Shown here: piece by piece, positions 1 through 10,351 of the stretch
How the letters are laid out: every line of letters begins with the position of its first letter
How positions within the stretch are numbered: the first letter of the stretch is position 1
NCBI GenBank assembly: GCA_902568465.1
Contig: CACFQR010000003.1
Span: forward strand, 1-64,000
From: an uncultured Pelagibacteraceae bacterium
Lineage (GTDB): Bacteria > Pseudomonadota > Alphaproteobacteria > Pelagibacterales > Pelagibacteraceae
Length of the DNA stretch: 64,000 nucleotides
Reading direction: 5' to 3'
Notes under the pieces: model-generated
Seen by the model: only the letters and a program-made list of their open reading frames with translations
Told to the model about the DNA's origin: nothing
Database searches by the model: none
Program-made: the position numbers and the translations under genes

Positions 1-524
1 TATCTTTCTACGCTGCCCTCTCTTCTAATTTTTTTTTGTAATTGCAAGACGCCGTAAAGTAAAGCTTCTGCAGATGGAGGACATCCAGGTACATAAATAT
101 CAACAGGAACTATACGATCGCAACCTCTGACAACTGAGTAAGAATAATGATAGTACCCACCACCATTTGCACAACTACCCATAGATATAACATACCTGGG
201 TTCAGGCATTTGGTCATAAACTTTTCTAAGTGGTGCTGCCATTTTGTTTGTTAATGTACCAGCTACTATCATTACATCTGACTGTCTTGGAGATGCTCTT
301 GGTGCAGCTCCAAACCTTTCCAAATCATACCTAGGCATTGATGTTTGCATCATTTCTACCGCACAACATGCTAGTCCAAAAGTCATCCAGTGGAGCGAGC
401 CTGTTCTTGCCCAGTTAATTAAATTATCAGATGAAGTTGTTATAAAGCCTTTTTCACTAAATTCTTTAGAAATTTTTTTGAACTCTCTAGGTATCTTTTC
501 TTCTTTGCTTTTTAAATCAAACAT
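1..524 (-). CDS. nuoB: NADH-quinone oxidoreductase subunit B (partial, runs off left edge)
   Basis: Reverse-strand translation [15 protein letters not shown]...[22 protein letters not shown]...[43 protein letters not shown] matches NuoB; absent from the ORF track because truncated; followed in order by nuoA upstream. Confidence 0.95.
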   Translation of the reverse strand, partial: MFDLKSKEEKIPREFKKISKEFSEKGFITTSSDNLINWARTGSLHWMTFGLACCAVEMMQTSMPRYDLERFGAAPRASPRQSDVMIVAGTLTNKMAAPLRKVYDQMPEPRYVISMGSCANGGGYYHYSYSVVRGCDRIVPVDIYVPGCPPSAEALLYGVLQLQKKIRREGSVER

Positions 525-525
525 T

Positions 526-897
526 TTAATCCCAATCTAATGCTCCTTTTTTCCATTCATAAACAAATCCTATGGTAAGAACGAATAAAAAAATCATCAT
601 TGACCAAAATCCAAGGGCTCCTATACTTCCTAATGAAACAGCCCAAGGAAAAAGGAAAGCTATTTCTAAATCAAAAATTATAAATAGAATTGCTACAAGG
701 TAAAATCTAACATCAAATTCCATTCTTGAGTCACTAAAAGCTTCAAAGCCACATTCGTATGCTGAAAGTTTTTCTGAATCTGGATTTTTTGGAGAAAATA
801 AATAGTTAATAGCTATAAATCCAACACTTAAAATAAGTGCAACAAATAAAAAAATTATAATAGATAGGTATTCTTTTAATAATATTTCAAATAACAT
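526..897 (-). CDS. nuoA: NADH-quinone oxidoreductase subunit A
   Basis: 123 aa; [40 protein letters not shown] is the NuoA signature. Confidence 0.96.
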   Translation of the reverse strand: MLFEILLKEYLSIIIFLFVALILSVGFIAINYLFSPKNPDSEKLSAYECGFEAFSDSRMEFDVRFYLVAILFIIFDLEIAFLFPWAVSLGSIGALGFWSMMIFLFVLTIGFVYEWKKGALDWD

Positions 898-1020
898 ATT
901 TTCAAAATTATCACATTTATATACCTTTTTTTTTTACACTTATAGATGAGAGATTGTCACTTATTTCGCGGTGGATAACTCCTAATCAACTAATAAGCTT
1001 AATTAGTAATGGTATTTTTG

Positions 1021-2154
1021 CTAATCAAAGATCTCAATTAATATTTTTTTTGCTACAATATTGTGACCTTTCTCATTCCAGTGAGTATCATGCAAAAAAT
1101 ACAGATCAGTAGACCAGTTTATATTATTCTTTTTATATAAATTGAATTCAGGAAATAAATTAATTAATTTTGTACAATTAGATACTTTACATAAATGTTT
1201 TCCATATAACTCCCAATTAAAAATATCTTGACCATATTCTAAAGTGACAGCCCAAGGATAAACAACAATGTAAAATTCAGCATTATTTTTTTTAGTAACT
1301 TCAGATATTTTTTTGATATTATTTTCTATTTTTTTAAGACCACCATTTACACCGTGTGGAAGCCACCATTTTTGATCTAGTTTATCAAATTCTATGTATG
1401 TAAAATCACCCATTCGAGTTATACCTAACTCTGAATAATCTTTATCAATTTTTTTTTTAATTTTTATTTTTAACAATCTAGTAAAATTATTTAAGTAATT
1501 AATAAGTTGTCTCGAACCTTTAAAGTTATTATATTTAAATTCTTTCCAAGTGTTTGTGGTTCTTTTATTTGATTTATTTAATAACTCAAATTCCCAATAG
1601 TTTCCAATTAAGGAAGGTTTCTTACTTTGATTTTCTCGTTCCCATCTTCCAGCTTCATCACTTACATCTGTTAGGTCAATAACTAGTATAACTTTTTTTG
1701 GATAAATTTTTTTTTTGATAAGTTCCTCTAATCGATACAAGTGTGCTGTTGGACTGTATGAGGGAACTGCAAGATTTAAAACTTTATACTCTTTAGTAAA
1801 ACTATCAACTTTATGTACAAAAGTTTTTTTATAGTCCAATCCAACTCCATAAGTAAAAGAATCTCCTAAAAAAAATAATAAATTTTCATTTAAATTATTA
1901 TCTTTTTCACCTGAATATCTATTTCCATTTTCGTCGGTTAAAACTTTATAATGCTTTGAAGTTTTTACTATTTTTTCTTTAGCTTCACAGTTTGGTTTTA
2001 GATCGTAGTAATTTTCTTTAAAATTAAAACAACCGTATTTATTTTCTTTAAAAAAAAAATTTGAATATAAAACGTCTGATAACAACCATAAAATTATAAA
2101 AATAAATATTTGAATTGTTGCTATATAAATTCTTTTAAAAAAAATATTTTTCAT
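1021..2154 (-). CDS. SGNH/GDSL-type hydrolase, membrane-anchored (possible O-acetyl transfer/esterase)
   Basis: N-terminal hydrophobic segment, block I FFLGDSFTYGVGLD, C-terminal DTHWNEKGHNIVA (D-x-x-H). Confidence 0.75.
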   Translation of the reverse strand: MKNIFFKRIYIATIQIFIFIILWLLSDVLYSNFFFKENKYGCFNFKENYYDLKPNCEAKEKIVKTSKHYKVLTDENGNRYSGEKDNNLNENLLFFLGDSFTYGVGLDYKKTFVHKVDSFTKEYKVLNLAVPSYSPTAHLYRLEELIKKKIYPKKVILVIDLTDVSDEAGRWERENQSKKPSLIGNYWEFELLNKSNKRTTNTWKEFKYNNFKGSRQLINYLNNFTRLLKIKIKKKIDKDYSELGITRMGDFTYIEFDKLDQKWWLPHGVNGGLKKIENNIKKISEVTKKNNAEFYIVVYPWAVTLEYGQDIFNWELYGKHLCKVSNCTKLINLFPEFNLYKKNNINWSTDLYFLHDTHWNEKGHNIVAKKILIEIFD

Positions 2155-2171
2155 AAAAAAACTATTTATTC

Positions 2172-2248
2172 TGGCGGGAGTGACGGGACTCGAACCCGCG
2201 ACCTCCTGCGTGACAGGCAGGCGCTCTAACCAACTGAGCTACACCCCC
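2172..2248 (-). tRNA. tRNA-Asp (GTC), CCA encoded
   Basis: Reverse complement GGGGGTGTAGCTCAGTTGGTTAGAGCGCCTGCCTGTCACGCAGGAGGTCGCGGGTTCGAGTCCCGTCACTCCCGCCA; anticodon loop CTGTCAC; acceptor stem pairs. Confidence 0.95.
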
Positions 2249-2252
2249 AAAA

Positions 2253-2328
2253 TGGTGGGCGGTAAAGGACTCGAACCTATGACCCTCTCGGTGTAAACGA
2301 GATGCTCTACCAACTGAGCTAACCGCCC
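2253..2328 (-). tRNA. tRNA-Val (TAC), CCA encoded
   Basis: Reverse complement GGGCGGTTAGCTCAGTTGGTAGAGCATCTCGTTTACACCGAGAGGGTCATAGGTTCGAGTCCTTTACCGCCCACCA; anticodon TAC. Confidence 0.95.
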
Positions 2329-2375
2329 CATTAACTTTTTAACGTTTTTTACAGTACGTTATTAATAAAGTAAAA

Positions 2376-4922
2376 TTATTTCTCTAAATCTTTAATGTTT
2401 ACAAATTTATCAGCTAAATCACTATTCTTTTTTTTGATTTCTTCAAAAAAATTCCAGGCTAATACTAATGCACAGTCTGCTTTTGATTTTATCTTTTCCT
2501 TAGAAGTAATAGGTATTTTCATTCCTGGTAAAAATTTACCATGTTTTAGTTTATTATCTTCAATAATGCACTCGACTTCATCTGATATTCCAAAAAAATT
2601 TAGTGCTGTTGTGGCTTTAGCTGGAGATCCGTAACCAATTATCTTAGCATTATTATTTTTTAATCTTAGAATGTTTTTTCTTACATTATCTCTAATTTTA
2701 TATATTTTTTCAGCAAACATTTGATAAGTCTTATATTTTTTAATTCCAAATTTTTCTTCCTCTTTAATTAATTCTTTAACATTATTTTCAATTTTTATTT
2801 TTTTTCCCTTTTTAATGTAAACCCTTATAGAACCACCATGCGTATTGATCCTCTCAACTCTATAAATTTTACCCTCAAATTTATTAAAAAAATTAATTAA
2901 AGAGGTTAATGACCAATAATTGTAATGCTCATGATAAATATTATCAAAAGTTAAATCTTTAAGAGTGTTTAATAAATATTGCACTTCAATAATTATAGTT
3001 CCATTTTTATTTAATAAATTGAACATTGATTCTGCCATTTCTTGCAATTTATCTGAATGTGCAAAAACATTTGAAGCTAAAATTAAATCTGCATTTTTTT
3101 TAATTTTTTTCAAATTACTTTTTTCTAAAAAACCATTAAATGTTTTAATTTTATTTTTATTTGCTAGCTTTGCTAAATTTTTAGCTGGTTCTATGCCTAA
3201 TATTTTTTTAAAACCTAAATCCTTAAAAGGTTTTAATGCTACTCCATCATTACTACCTACATCGATAATGTAAGATTTATTTTTGGATAGTTTAAAATCT
3301 TTAATATATTTTTTGGCTGCAGTAACAAAATGATCTCTAAAAGATTTAGATGTCGAAGAAGTATACAAATATTTCGAAAACATTTTTTTTGGATTTACAG
3401 CTACAGATAATTGGCAATTATGACATTTACTGCAATAATTAACTTCTAGTGGATACAAATCACATTTTTCCTCTTTTTTACTAAGTAAATTATTTGCTAA
3501 TGGTTGATATCCTAAAGAAATCACTCTTTTAAGATTTGTGTTTCCACATGACCTACACTCAAACTTGTAACAACTTAATAATAAATCTTTTTCATTATCA
3601 TCTACTAAAACGTGCCTAATAGTATGTGTCACTCCGTAGTTTTCATGCTCTCTTTCTCCCCTTACTAAATTTAAAAAGATTGTATCTTTAGGAAAAACCA
3701 TTGTGTGTGCTGTGTTGGGTTTAGTTACAATTAGTTGGCCTTCATTAACTACATGAGTAATTTTTGGGGAATTTTTATTAAGTAAATCTTGATACACGCT
3801 AATAAACTGACCTTTCGTAACTAAACATTTTTGTTCTTGAATGGGGTGATAATGATTAGCACGAATTGTACCCTTTTTTGAATCTATTAATCCAATTAAA
3901 TTTATCGGTTCAGGCAATTCATGATTGCTAATTTTTCCGCGTTTATCAATAAATTCTTTTTCACCATTTCTAACATGCTCTAAGTCTTTAGGTATACACA
4001 GCTTAGACCATTTAAAAATCATTTCTTTAATGCTTTCATCCAAATTGTATAAAAATTTAAAACCTTTTTTCAAAATTTTTTTGTTTGACAAGGAAAATCC
4101 TAAATTTGGAATTTCATCATTAGTCTCTTTTAAAGAAATATTTGGATTATGTTTTTTACAGATTTCCGCAACCTCTTTCACTGTTACAGTATCTTTAGTT
4201 ACGTTAAATATTTCGTTGTATATATCTTCTTTTTCTTCCATGAATTTAAAACATCTAGCTACATCAATAATGGGTACCAAACTTTTAATCTGTCTCCCGC
4301 CAGCAAAAAGCTTTAACGTTCCATTTTGAGAAGCAATTTTAGAAAAAAGATTTGGCATTATATCTATGCGCGCTGTATCAGTTGAGTAACCATAGACTGA
4401 ACCTAAACGTAAAATAATGTAATTTTTTCCAGAATCTTTAAGTTGTTTTTCGTTGTTTGCCTTTGAAGTTGCATAAGAAAGTACAGGTTCTAAATCTTCA
4501 TCCTCAAGTATATTATTTCTTACTTTTTCCATTCCTTCGTACACAACATGTGTTGATGGAAAAATTATTTTACATTTATCACTTATAGCTCTAAGTATAT
4601 TTTCAGTTCCTTTTTCAGCAACTAATTTAATTTTAGAATCTTTTTCATTATTACTTTCATTTTTAACTCTTGGCACGTCTGTTATGCCTGCTAAGTGATG
4701 AACTATGTCTGCATCTTTACAATGCTTATTTATTAAGGCTTCATCCAATATATCGCCATGAACAAAGTCAATTCCCCAGTTTCTTAATTGATTAACTCTT
4801 TCAGAGATAAACCTGTTATCTATAACTAGTATTTCATTATTCCAACTAATTCCTGAATATATTTTGCATAGTTCGGTGCCTATATAACCAATACCGCCCG
4901 TAATTATGATTTTTTTAGACAT
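2376..4922 (-). CDS. Three-domain fusion: NAD-dependent sugar epimerase/dehydratase + cupin + zinc-binding SAM C-methyltransferase
   Basis: 848 aa continuous ORF. N-term Rossmann ITGGIGYIGTEL and YATSK; middle cupin-like RANHYHPIQEQKCLVTKGQF...PNTAHTMVF; C-term CRSCGN...YCSKCHNCQL zinc motif, DVGSNDGVALKPF SAM motif, IIGYGSPAKATTALNFFG C-methyltransferase C-terminal domain. Confidence 0.85.
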   Translation of the reverse strand: MSKKIIITGGIGYIGTELCKIYSGISWNNEILVIDNRFISERVNQLRNWGIDFVHGDILDEALINKHCKDADIVHHLAGITDVPRVKNESNNEKDSKIKLVAEKGTENILRAISDKCKIIFPSTHVVYEGMEKVRNNILEDEDLEPVLSYATSKANNEKQLKDSGKNYIILRLGSVYGYSTDTARIDIMPNLFSKIASQNGTLKLFAGGRQIKSLVPIIDVARCFKFMEEKEDIYNEIFNVTKDTVTVKEVAEICKKHNPNISLKETNDEIPNLGFSLSNKKILKKGFKFLYNLDESIKEMIFKWSKLCIPKDLEHVRNGEKEFIDKRGKISNHELPEPINLIGLIDSKKGTIRANHYHPIQEQKCLVTKGQFISVYQDLLNKNSPKITHVVNEGQLIVTKPNTAHTMVFPKDTIFLNLVRGEREHENYGVTHTIRHVLVDDNEKDLLLSCYKFECRSCGNTNLKRVISLGYQPLANNLLSKKEEKCDLYPLEVNYCSKCHNCQLSVAVNPKKMFSKYLYTSSTSKSFRDHFVTAAKKYIKDFKLSKNKSYIIDVGSNDGVALKPFKDLGFKKILGIEPAKNLAKLANKNKIKTFNGFLEKSNLKKIKKNADLILASNVFAHSDKLQEMAESMFNLLNKNGTIIIEVQYLLNTLKDLTFDNIYHEHYNYWSLTSLINFFNKFEGKIYRVERINTHGGSIRVYIKKGKKIKIENNVKELIKEEEKFGIKKYKTYQMFAEKIYKIRDNVRKNILRLKNNNAKIIGYGSPAKATTALNFFGISDEVECIIEDNKLKHGKFLPGMKIPITSKEKIKSKADCALVLAWNFFEEIKKKNSDLADKFVNIKDLEK

Positions 4923-4990
4923 GTTTTTATTTATACTTTATTAAAATAAAATCTTTCCTTATATTATACAAATTAAAATTTCAATTAAAT

Positions 4991-5884
4991 ATGAAAATCT
5001 ACGATTGTTTTATGTATTTTGATGAGGAGATGTTGTTAGACCTCAGATTTAATATACTAAATGATTATGTAGACAAGTTTGTAATAACTGAGGCAACCTA
5101 CTCACATAATGGTGATAAAAAAAAACTTAATTTCAATATAAGCAAATTTCCAAATTTTAAAGATAAAATCGAATATATTGTCGTAAATGAACCCCCGCCT
5201 ACATTATTAAAAATTAATAGCGATGATAGCGAAGGTGCTCGAGCTGAAAAACTAATTTTAAATGGAATGAAAAGAGATTACTTCCAACGAGAAAAACTGC
5301 AAAAAGGATTTGAAAATGCTGATCCTGAAGATTTAATATTAATAAGCGATTTGGATGAAATTCCTAACCTTGAAAATATAGAGATTAAAAAAATTGATAA
5401 TAAAATAATATGCTTTAAACAAAACATGTTTTATTACAAATTTAATTTACTTTATGAATCAATTCCTTGGTTTGGAACCAGAGCGTGTAAAAAAAAGAAT
5501 CTTATTTCACCGCAGTGGTTAAGAGATACAAAGCATAAAATATATCCTTGGTGGAGAATTGATATTATTTTTTCTAAACATAAGTACCACGATATTTACC
5601 ATGTTAAAGATGGTGGTTGGCATTTTACTAATATCAAATCTCCAAAAGACTTGTTTAATAAATTATCAAAATTTGCACACCATTATGAATTTGAGGCAAG
5701 TGGACTCTCAATAAAAGATGTTGAAAAAATGATTGAAGAAAAAAAGGTAGTTTATGATCATAGTATCGATCAACGCGGATACAAATGGGCTGGTAATACT
5801 AAATTAAAAAGCTTGGCTCTTTCAAAAATGCCTACTTATCTAGAAAAAAATTATTTAAAGTATGGCGAGTGGCTTGATATTTAA
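4991..5884 (+). CDS. Glycosyltransferase family 17-like protein
   Basis: MKIYDCFMYFDEEMLLDLRFNILNDYVDKFVITEATYSHNG...DLILISDLDEIPN typical of GT17 (beta-1,4-N-acetylglucosaminyltransferase-like). Confidence 0.8.
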   Translation: MKIYDCFMYFDEEMLLDLRFNILNDYVDKFVITEATYSHNGDKKKLNFNISKFPNFKDKIEYIVVNEPPPTLLKINSDDSEGARAEKLILNGMKRDYFQREKLQKGFENADPEDLILISDLDEIPNLENIEIKKIDNKIICFKQNMFYYKFNLLYESIPWFGTRACKKKNLISPQWLRDTKHKIYPWWRIDIIFSKHKYHDIYHVKDGGWHFTNIKSPKDLFNKLSKFAHHYEFEASGLSIKDVEKMIEEKKVVYDHSIDQRGYKWAGNTKLKSLALSKMPTYLEKNYLKYGEWLDI

Positions 5885-5893
5885 TAATTAGGA

Positions 5894-8290
5894 TTAGTTG
5901 GTGCTTCTTACAGAAGAGGTTTCTTTATTTTTTTGAACAGCGGAAGGTTCAACTTCAATCCAGTTAACAGGTTTTAATTCTTTTACTAAAGCTAACTTTA
6001 AAACTTCATCTACATTTTTCACTGTAGTTATCTCAAGATCACCTATTATGTTTTTTGGTATTTCAACAAGATCTTTTTCATTATCAGCAGGTATTATAAT
6101 TTTAGTTATTCCTGATCTATGCGCAGCCAAAAGTTTTTCTTTAAGACCTCCTATCGGCAATACATGTCCCCTTAATGTAACTTCTCCGGTCATTGCAACA
6201 TTTCTATCAACTGGTATTCCTGTTATAGATGAAACTATGGAAGTGACCATGGCTATTCCTGCCGAAGGTCCATCTTTAGGTGTTGCTCCTTCTGGTACAT
6301 GAATATGAAAATCTTTTTTTTCAAAAATTGGAGGTATTATTCCAAATTCTAAAGATTTAGATCTTACATAAGATTTGGCAGCTTTAACTGACTCTTGCAT
6401 GACATCTCCTAACTTACCTGTAATTTGCATTTTACCTTTTCCAGGCATAATGACAGATTCAATTTTTAATATTTCTCCACCAAATTCTGTCCAAGCTAAA
6501 CCTGTAACAACTCCAACTTTGTTATCAGATTCTAATTCGCCATATTTAAATTTTTTAACTCCTAGATAATCATGAAGATTTTCTGAATTAATAGAAACTT
6601 TATCATTTTGGTCTGTCAGAATTTTTTTAACAGTTTTTCTAGCTAATTTAGAAATTTCTCTTTCAAGATTACGAACTCCTGACTCTTTTGTATAACTTCT
6701 AATAATATCTTTTAAAACATTTTTTTCTAAATTCCATTCTTCATTTTTAAGACCATTAGTTTCAATTTGTTTAGGTATTAAATAATTTGTTGCAATGTTA
6801 ATTTTTTCATCTTCTGTATATCCGGGAATTCTAATTACCTCTAATCTATCAAGTAAAGCTGGTAATATATTTAAAGTGTTGGCTGTTGTTACAAACATTA
6901 CGTCAGATAGATCATAATCAACTTCTAAGTAATGGTCATTAAACGAACCATTTTGTTCTGGATCTAACGCTTCTAGAAGGGCAGAAGAAGGATCCCCTCT
7001 ATAATCAGAACCAACTTTATCTATTTCATCTAATAAAAAAAGAGGATTCTTTGTTCCAGCTTTTTTCATTTGCTGAATTATTTTTCCAGGTAGTGATCCT
7101 ATATATGTTCTTCTATGACCTCTAATTTCTGCTTCATCTCTAACGCCACCTAAAGACATCCTTACAAATTTTCTTCCAGTAGCTCTTGCAATGGATTTTC
7201 CTAATGAAGTTTTGCCAACACCTGGTGGTCCTACTAGACATAAAATAGCACCCTTAATCTTGCCAACTCTTTTTTGAACAGCTAGATACTCAAGTATTCT
7301 CTCTTTAACTTTTTCTAGACCAAAATGATCTTGATCTAATATTTTTTTTGCTTCGTTGATATTAACGCTTTCAGCTTTTTTATCTTTATTTGCCCATGGT
7401 AGTTCAACCATCCAGTCTAAATAATTTCTAACTACAGTAGCTTCAGCGGACATTGAACTCATACTTTTTAATTTTTTTAATTCAGATAAACATTTTTTTG
7501 TAGCTTCCTTCGGCATTCTTGCCTTAATAATTGCTTTATTTAAATTAGCAATTTCATCCTTACCGTCTTCTATCTCTCCTAGTTCTTTTTGAATAGCTTT
7601 CATTTGTTCATTTAAATAATATTCTCTTTGAGTTTTTTCCATTTGATTTTTTACTCTGCCTCTAATTCTCTTTTCAACACTAATAACATTTATTTCATTA
7701 TTTATGTGTTCCATTAATTTTTCTAATCTTATTTTCAAATCAATTGTCTCTAGTAGTTTTTGTTTTTCCTGTATTGAAATATTTAATTGAGCTGAAATAT
7801 GATCTGATATTTTAGAAGGATCTTTTAAATCTTTGATATTTGTCATAAGCTCGTAAGAAATTTTTTTGTTTAAACCAGTTAGTTTTTCTAATTTTCTGAC
7901 TATCGCAATAGAATATGCTAACTGATCTTCTTTAGAGTCAATTTTGTCTTTGACGATTTCTATAGTGCTAGTAATAAATTCTTTGTTATTTTTACAATCT
8001 AAAATTTTTACCCTATCTACCCCTTCTACTAAAACTTTGACTGTCCCATCTGGCAGCTTTAAAAGTTGTAAAACTTTACTCTCGCAACCAAATGTATATA
8101 AATCTTCTACGTTTGGGTCATCTACTTCAGCATTTTTTTGTGTTACTAAGATAATTTTTTTATTGCTTTTCATTACTTCATTTAAAGATTTTATAGATTT
8201 ATCCCTTCCAACAAATAGGGGAGCTATCATGCCTGGAAAAACAACAACATCTCTGAGAGGTAACAAAGGTAAATAATCACTTTTGCTCAT
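5894..8290 (-). CDS. lon: ATP-dependent protease La
   Basis: LPLLPLRDVVVFPGM; GPPGVGKTSLGKSIA; PKDGPSAGIAM catalytic Ser. Confidence 0.98.
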   Translation of the reverse strand: MSKSDYLPLLPLRDVVVFPGMIAPLFVGRDKSIKSLNEVMKSNKKIILVTQKNAEVDDPNVEDLYTFGCESKVLQLLKLPDGTVKVLVEGVDRVKILDCKNNKEFITSTIEIVKDKIDSKEDQLAYSIAIVRKLEKLTGLNKKISYELMTNIKDLKDPSKISDHISAQLNISIQEKQKLLETIDLKIRLEKLMEHINNEINVISVEKRIRGRVKNQMEKTQREYYLNEQMKAIQKELGEIEDGKDEIANLNKAIIKARMPKEATKKCLSELKKLKSMSSMSAEATVVRNYLDWMVELPWANKDKKAESVNINEAKKILDQDHFGLEKVKERILEYLAVQKRVGKIKGAILCLVGPPGVGKTSLGKSIARATGRKFVRMSLGGVRDEAEIRGHRRTYIGSLPGKIIQQMKKAGTKNPLFLLDEIDKVGSDYRGDPSSALLEALDPEQNGSFNDHYLEVDYDLSDVMFVTTANTLNILPALLDRLEVIRIPGYTEDEKINIATNYLIPKQIETNGLKNEEWNLEKNVLKDIIRSYTKESGVRNLEREISKLARKTVKKILTDQNDKVSINSENLHDYLGVKKFKYGELESDNKVGVVTGLAWTEFGGEILKIESVIMPGKGKMQITGKLGDVMQESVKAAKSYVRSKSLEFGIIPPIFEKKDFHIHVPEGATPKDGPSAGIAMVTSIVSSITGIPVDRNVAMTGEVTLRGHVLPIGGLKEKLLAAHRSGITKIIIPADNEKDLVEIPKNIIGDLEITTVKNVDEVLKLALVKELKPVNWIEVEPSAVQKNKETSSVRSTN

Positions 8291-8332
8291 AATGTCAGTA
8301 TATGGTTATTATTATGGAAATTTCAACAGTTT

Positions 8333-9586
8333 TTATGCTGCTGTGGTCTTTTTGTCTTTCGCATAAATAATTAATGGTTCGCTGCTATTTTGAACAACAG
8401 ACTTGTCTATAATTACCTCTTCAACATTTTCCATTGTAGGAAGTTTGAACATAGTTTTCAGCAATAATGCTTCTATAATTGATCTTAATCCTCTTGCACC
8501 AGTTTTTTTGCTAATAGCTTTTTTTGCGATTTCCACAACGGATTCATCTTTAAAAGTAAGTTTTACATTTTCAAACTCAAAAAGTCTTTTGTATTGTTTA
8601 AGTAAAGAATTCTTTGGTTCCTTTAAAATTTTAACTAAAGATTGCTCATCTAGATCCTCAAGAGTAGCCAAAATTGGCATTCTTCCAACAAATTCAGGTA
8701 TTAATCCGTATTTAATTAAATCTTCTGGCTCTAATTTTTTTATAAGTTCTCCTGTTGCTTTCTCCTGTAAATATTTTACTTTTGCCCCAAAGCCTATGGA
8801 AATGTCTGATCCTCTTTTTGCGATAACTTTATCTAATCCAGCAAAAGCTCCACCACAAATAAACAAAATATTTGTTGTATCAACTTGCAAAAATTCTTGT
8901 TGAGGGTGCTTTCTGCCTCCTTGTGGAGGTACACTAGCTATAGTACCCTCCATAATTTTGAGAAGAGCTTGTTGAACGCCTTCGCCGGAAACGTCTCTCG
9001 TTATTGATGGGTTTTCTGATTTTCTACTTATTTTATCTACTTCATCAATGTAAACTATACCTCTTTGTGCTTTTTCAACATTATAATCTGCTGCTTGTAA
9101 TAATTTAAGTATTATATTCTCTACATCTTCACCAACGTAACCTGCTTCGGTAAGTGTTGTGGCATCCGCCATTGTAAAGGGTACATCTAAAATTCTTGCT
9201 AAAGTTTGTGCTAAAAGAGTTTTTCCACATCCTGTAGGACCAACTAATAAAATATTTGATTTTGATAATTCTACATCTTTATTTGATTTAGACTCGTGAT
9301 TTAATCTTTTATAATGATTGTGTACAGCTACGGACAAAACCTCTTTTGCATAAGTCTGTCCAATAACATAATCGTCTAACACATTACATATTTCCTGAGG
9401 AGTTGGAACTCCCTCTTGATTTTTTACAAATGTATCTTTGTTTTCTTCTTTAATAATATCCATGCAAAGTTCTACGCATTCATCGCATATAAAAACCGTA
9501 GGACCAGCTATTAATTTACGGACTTCGTGTTGGCTTTTACCACAGAAGGAACAGTAAAGAATATTTTTATTACTTTTTTCACTCAT
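8333..9586 (-). CDS. clpX: ClpXP ATPase subunit ClpX
   Basis: C4 zinc domain YCSFCGKSQ...[23 protein letters not shown]. Confidence 0.98.
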   Translation of the reverse strand: MSEKSNKNILYCSFCGKSQHEVRKLIAGPTVFICDECVELCMDIIKEENKDTFVKNQEGVPTPQEICNVLDDYVIGQTYAKEVLSVAVHNHYKRLNHESKSNKDVELSKSNILLVGPTGCGKTLLAQTLARILDVPFTMADATTLTEAGYVGEDVENIILKLLQAADYNVEKAQRGIVYIDEVDKISRKSENPSITRDVSGEGVQQALLKIMEGTIASVPPQGGRKHPQQEFLQVDTTNILFICGGAFAGLDKVIAKRGSDISIGFGAKVKYLQEKATGELIKKLEPEDLIKYGLIPEFVGRMPILATLEDLDEQSLVKILKEPKNSLLKQYKRLFEFENVKLTFKDESVVEIAKKAISKKTGARGLRSIIEALLLKTMFKLPTMENVEEVIIDKSVVQNSSEPLIIYAKDKKTTAA

Positions 9587-9702
9587 TGTTATTTAATTTT
9601 TTTGTTATTTAACTTTTAAAATTCGAATCACTAAGATTTCAAAATAAACTAAAGTTTATACTTATCAAGCTTAAGTTGTATGTATCAACAAAATGTAGTG
9701 GT

Positions 9703-10317
9703 TTAAGATCTTTTTTCCACAACAGAGTCTATTAAACCAAAATCTTTTGCTTCTTGCGGAGACATAAATTTATCTCTTTCTAAAGCTTCTCTAATTTCTT
9801 CTTCATTTTTTTTTGTATGCTTAGAATAAATTGCATTTAAACGTTTTTTTAAAGAGAGAATTTCTTTAGCATGAATTTCGATATCAGTTGCCTGTCCTTG
9901 GTACCCTGCTGAAGGTTGATGAACCATAATTCTAGAGTTTGGTAATGAATATCTTTTTCCTTTTGTTCCTGCAGCTAATAAAAATGATCCCATTGAAGAG
10001 GCTTGACCTATGCACAAAGTTGAAACGGCAGGTTTAATATATTGCATTGTATCATAGATACCTAAGCCTGCTGTAACTAAACCTCCTGGGCTATTTATGT
10101 AAAAAGATATTTCTTTTTTTGGATTTTCAGACTCTAAAAATAAAAGCTGAGCTGTTATCAAACTTGCTACATGGTCATTAACTGGCCCTACTAAAAAAAC
10201 TATACGCTCTTTTAAAAGTCTAGAATATATATCATAAGCCCTTTCACCTCTGTTCGTTTGTTCAACGACCATAGGTATTAGGTTATTCATATGTTCTTCA
10301 AAAAATTTATCTTTCAT
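9703..10317 (-). CDS. clpP: ATP-dependent Clp protease proteolytic subunit
   Basis: [36 protein letters not shown]. Confidence 0.98.
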   Translation of the reverse strand: MKDKFFEEHMNNLIPMVVEQTNRGERAYDIYSRLLKERIVFLVGPVNDHVASLITAQLLFLESENPKKEISFYINSPGGLVTAGLGIYDTMQYIKPAVSTLCIGQASSMGSFLLAAGTKGKRYSLPNSRIMVHQPSAGYQGQATDIEIHAKEILSLKKRLNAIYSKHTKKNEEEIREALERDKFMSPQEAKDFGLIDSVVEKRS

Positions 10318-10351
10318 AACGAATCAACGAATGAAGTTATACAACTAATGC

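Noticed and set aside
244-540. Plus-strand ORF of 98 aa
   Set aside because: Antisense shadow of nuoB, whose minus-strand translation is unmistakable.
971-979. DnaA-box-like sequence (TTATCCACC on minus strand) near nuoA as a possible replication origin
   Set aside because: Single near-match in AT-rich DNA; no cluster of boxes and no typical origin genes beside it.
2395-4329. Plus-strand ORFs 2395-2634, 2965-3273, 3925-4329
   Set aside because: Antisense to the 848-aa fusion; Phe/Leu/Ser-rich translations typical of shadow frames.
6048-8903. Plus-strand ORFs inside lon and clpX (6048-6302, 6375-6569, 7944-8276, 8403-8903)
   Set aside because: Antisense to conserved genes; no coherent protein family.
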